This document shows, piece by piece, positions 62,989 through 64,000 of a stretch of DNA of 64,000 bases. The translations under genes and the position numbers were made by a program. The stretch covers positions 9,765,878-9,829,877 of the forward strand of contig LR746264.1 in assembly GCA_902729315.2 (NCBI GenBank), in the 5' to 3' direction. The DNA comes from Spirodela intermedia. Lineage: Eukaryota > Streptophyta > Magnoliopsida > Alismatales > Araceae. Every line of letters starts with the position of its first letter. Within the stretch, counting starts at the first letter, position 1. The notes beneath the pieces were generated by a model. The model saw only the letters and a program-made list of their open reading frames with translations, was not told the DNA's origin and did no database searches.

Positions 62989-63561
62989 GCTCGATTTATT
63001 CACGGCATCCCGGCTTCGGGTGATCTTTGGGTGTGAAACGCGCGCCTTTTCACGATGCTGTCCTTCTTGCATGCTCATGGGTGCAAGGAACTAGGGTTCT
63101 ACTTCAAAAGAAAAGTTTGACGTGGAAGCCCATTCCACCCCCACGTACCTTCACCATTTTTGAAAAAATACATCATTCAAATATACGTAGATAAATGGAT
63201 ATTAATACTACAAATGTGATAGTTCATGCCCTTTTCGAATCATATCATCTCTGCATAGAATGGATGGCCCGTCAATAAAGTGAAGTCAAGATATTTCAAT
63301 TTGTTTATTTCTTCTTCGGTTGCAGGCTTTGAAAAAAATTTCATTCGACACGTTTGGAGGAAACTTAGACGATAAGCCGTAGCGACCTTCGCCGAAACCA
63401 CCCATTTCCAATACGCGGAGTTGGTCGATATGCGCCAAACCCTCCCATCAGTAATAATCGTAGTAAATAAATTATTAAATTATATTTATAATATGGGCGG
63501 AGGTATCTTTGTAATTCATGTTTCAGTTTTCTAGAAGGGTTGGCCCATCAGTTTTGAGCGA
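62206..63561 (-). repeat. 1.36-kb inverted repeat, right arm
   Basis: Reverse complement of 51241-52596. It includes a (CT)n tract at 62950-62985 and the 15-bp inverted repeat pair around 62,290-62,388. Confidence 0.9.
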
Positions 63562-63710
63562 GAGGGTTCTAGGAAGCTGCGGGTATCGTTTTCCCACAGT
63601 AGTCATTTCCCAAGGATTTCCATGCCCTGGCAATAAGGAAAAATAATATAAAAATAAACAAATGTTACCCGGACAATGAATCCACTGTTCCGGCCTTCTT
63701 CCCTTCTTTT

Positions 63711-63840
63711 TTAATAGTTTTTAATAGTTTTTAATAGTTTTTAATAGTTTTTAATAGTTTTTAATAGTTTTTAATAGTTTTTAATAGTTTTTAATAGTTT
63801 TTAATAGTTTTTAATAGTTTTTAATAGTTTTTAATAGTTT
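63711..63840. repeat. 10-bp minisatellite, 13 exact units
   Basis: Thirteen head-to-tail copies of TTAATAGTTT. The equivalent inverted positions in the other repeat copies (58,313-58,352 and 60,816-60,855) have about four units with one variant. Confidence 0.97.
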
Positions 63841-64000
63841 TAAGCACCGGGGATGATCGCCGGATTGAAGGGTTCCCTCCGATTAGCCGCTCATCTGAAT
63901 CCCTGTGTCCTCCGCGATCTCCACCTCTCTCTCACACGCAATACTCGCCTCTGAGGGATACAGTTTAGTCAACTGGGGATGAATCCTACAAAGTTTCTAT

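Noticed and set aside
63711-63840. Possible CRISPR-like array
   Set aside because: The units are 10 bp head to tail with no spacers; it is a minisatellite in a plant genome.

Overview
The window is nuclear DNA of a flowering plant. The genes have spliced GT-AG introns, chloroplast or mitochondrial targeting sequences and plant-only families (TIP aquaporin, SOSEKI, EAR-motif ZAT zinc fingers, DC1 proteins, RABE). The GC-rich single-exon genes suggest a monocot, but the species cannot be named from the sequence. Long (CT)n/(GA)n microsatellites occur in introns, UTRs and spacers throughout.

Positions 1-41,200 are ordinary gene space, with unrelated genes and no clusters. In order: a TIP1 aquaporin (35-1015, +); chloroplast diaminopimelate epimerase DAPF (1558-7112, +, nine exons) with a decayed 25S rRNA fragment in intron 6; a PHIP1-like nucleolar RNA-binding protein (7341-8982, -); a SOSEKI polarity protein (10002-11957, +); a two-finger ZAT repressor (12342-12713, -); a domesticated Harbinger transposase of the ALP1 type split by a 5-kb intron (13969-20163, +); a Yippee-like zinc protein reassembled from five small exons (20932-23968, +); a second ZAT repressor (27877-28407, +); the mitochondrial 2-oxoglutarate dehydrogenase E1 subunit (29635-34600, -, eight exons); a RABE1/Rab8 GTPase (35065-37780, -, eight exons, one GC-AG intron); a conserved plant protein of unknown function (38705-39352, +); and histone H2B (40750-41184, +).

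Positions 41,200-64,000 form a mosaic of recent local duplications, inversions and captures around two DC1-domain genes. A full-length DC1 gene (53097-54416, -) has a shortened paralogue (43252-43947, -). Next to the short copy lies a 62-bp inverted piece of the half it has lost. That piece abuts the broken 3' end of a GH31 (HGL1-type) alpha-glucosidase pseudogene (44075-50202, -), which lacks both ends and carries a frameshift. Further right are a 1.36-kb inverted repeat pair (51.2-52.6 kb and 62.2-63.6 kb), a near-perfect 2,503-bp tandem duplication (56.6-61.5 kb), an internally deleted copia LTR element inserted in one repeat copy (55.0-56.4 kb), a captured piece of the histone H2B 3' flank (62.04-62.15 kb), and a 10-bp minisatellite that is expanded in one copy.

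The genes do not form a common pathway. The most unusual part is this right-hand third, where locally shuffled DNA has broken one gene, shortened another to a still-open frame, and copied pieces of a third. No new molecular system such as a defence cassette or biosynthetic cluster is evident.
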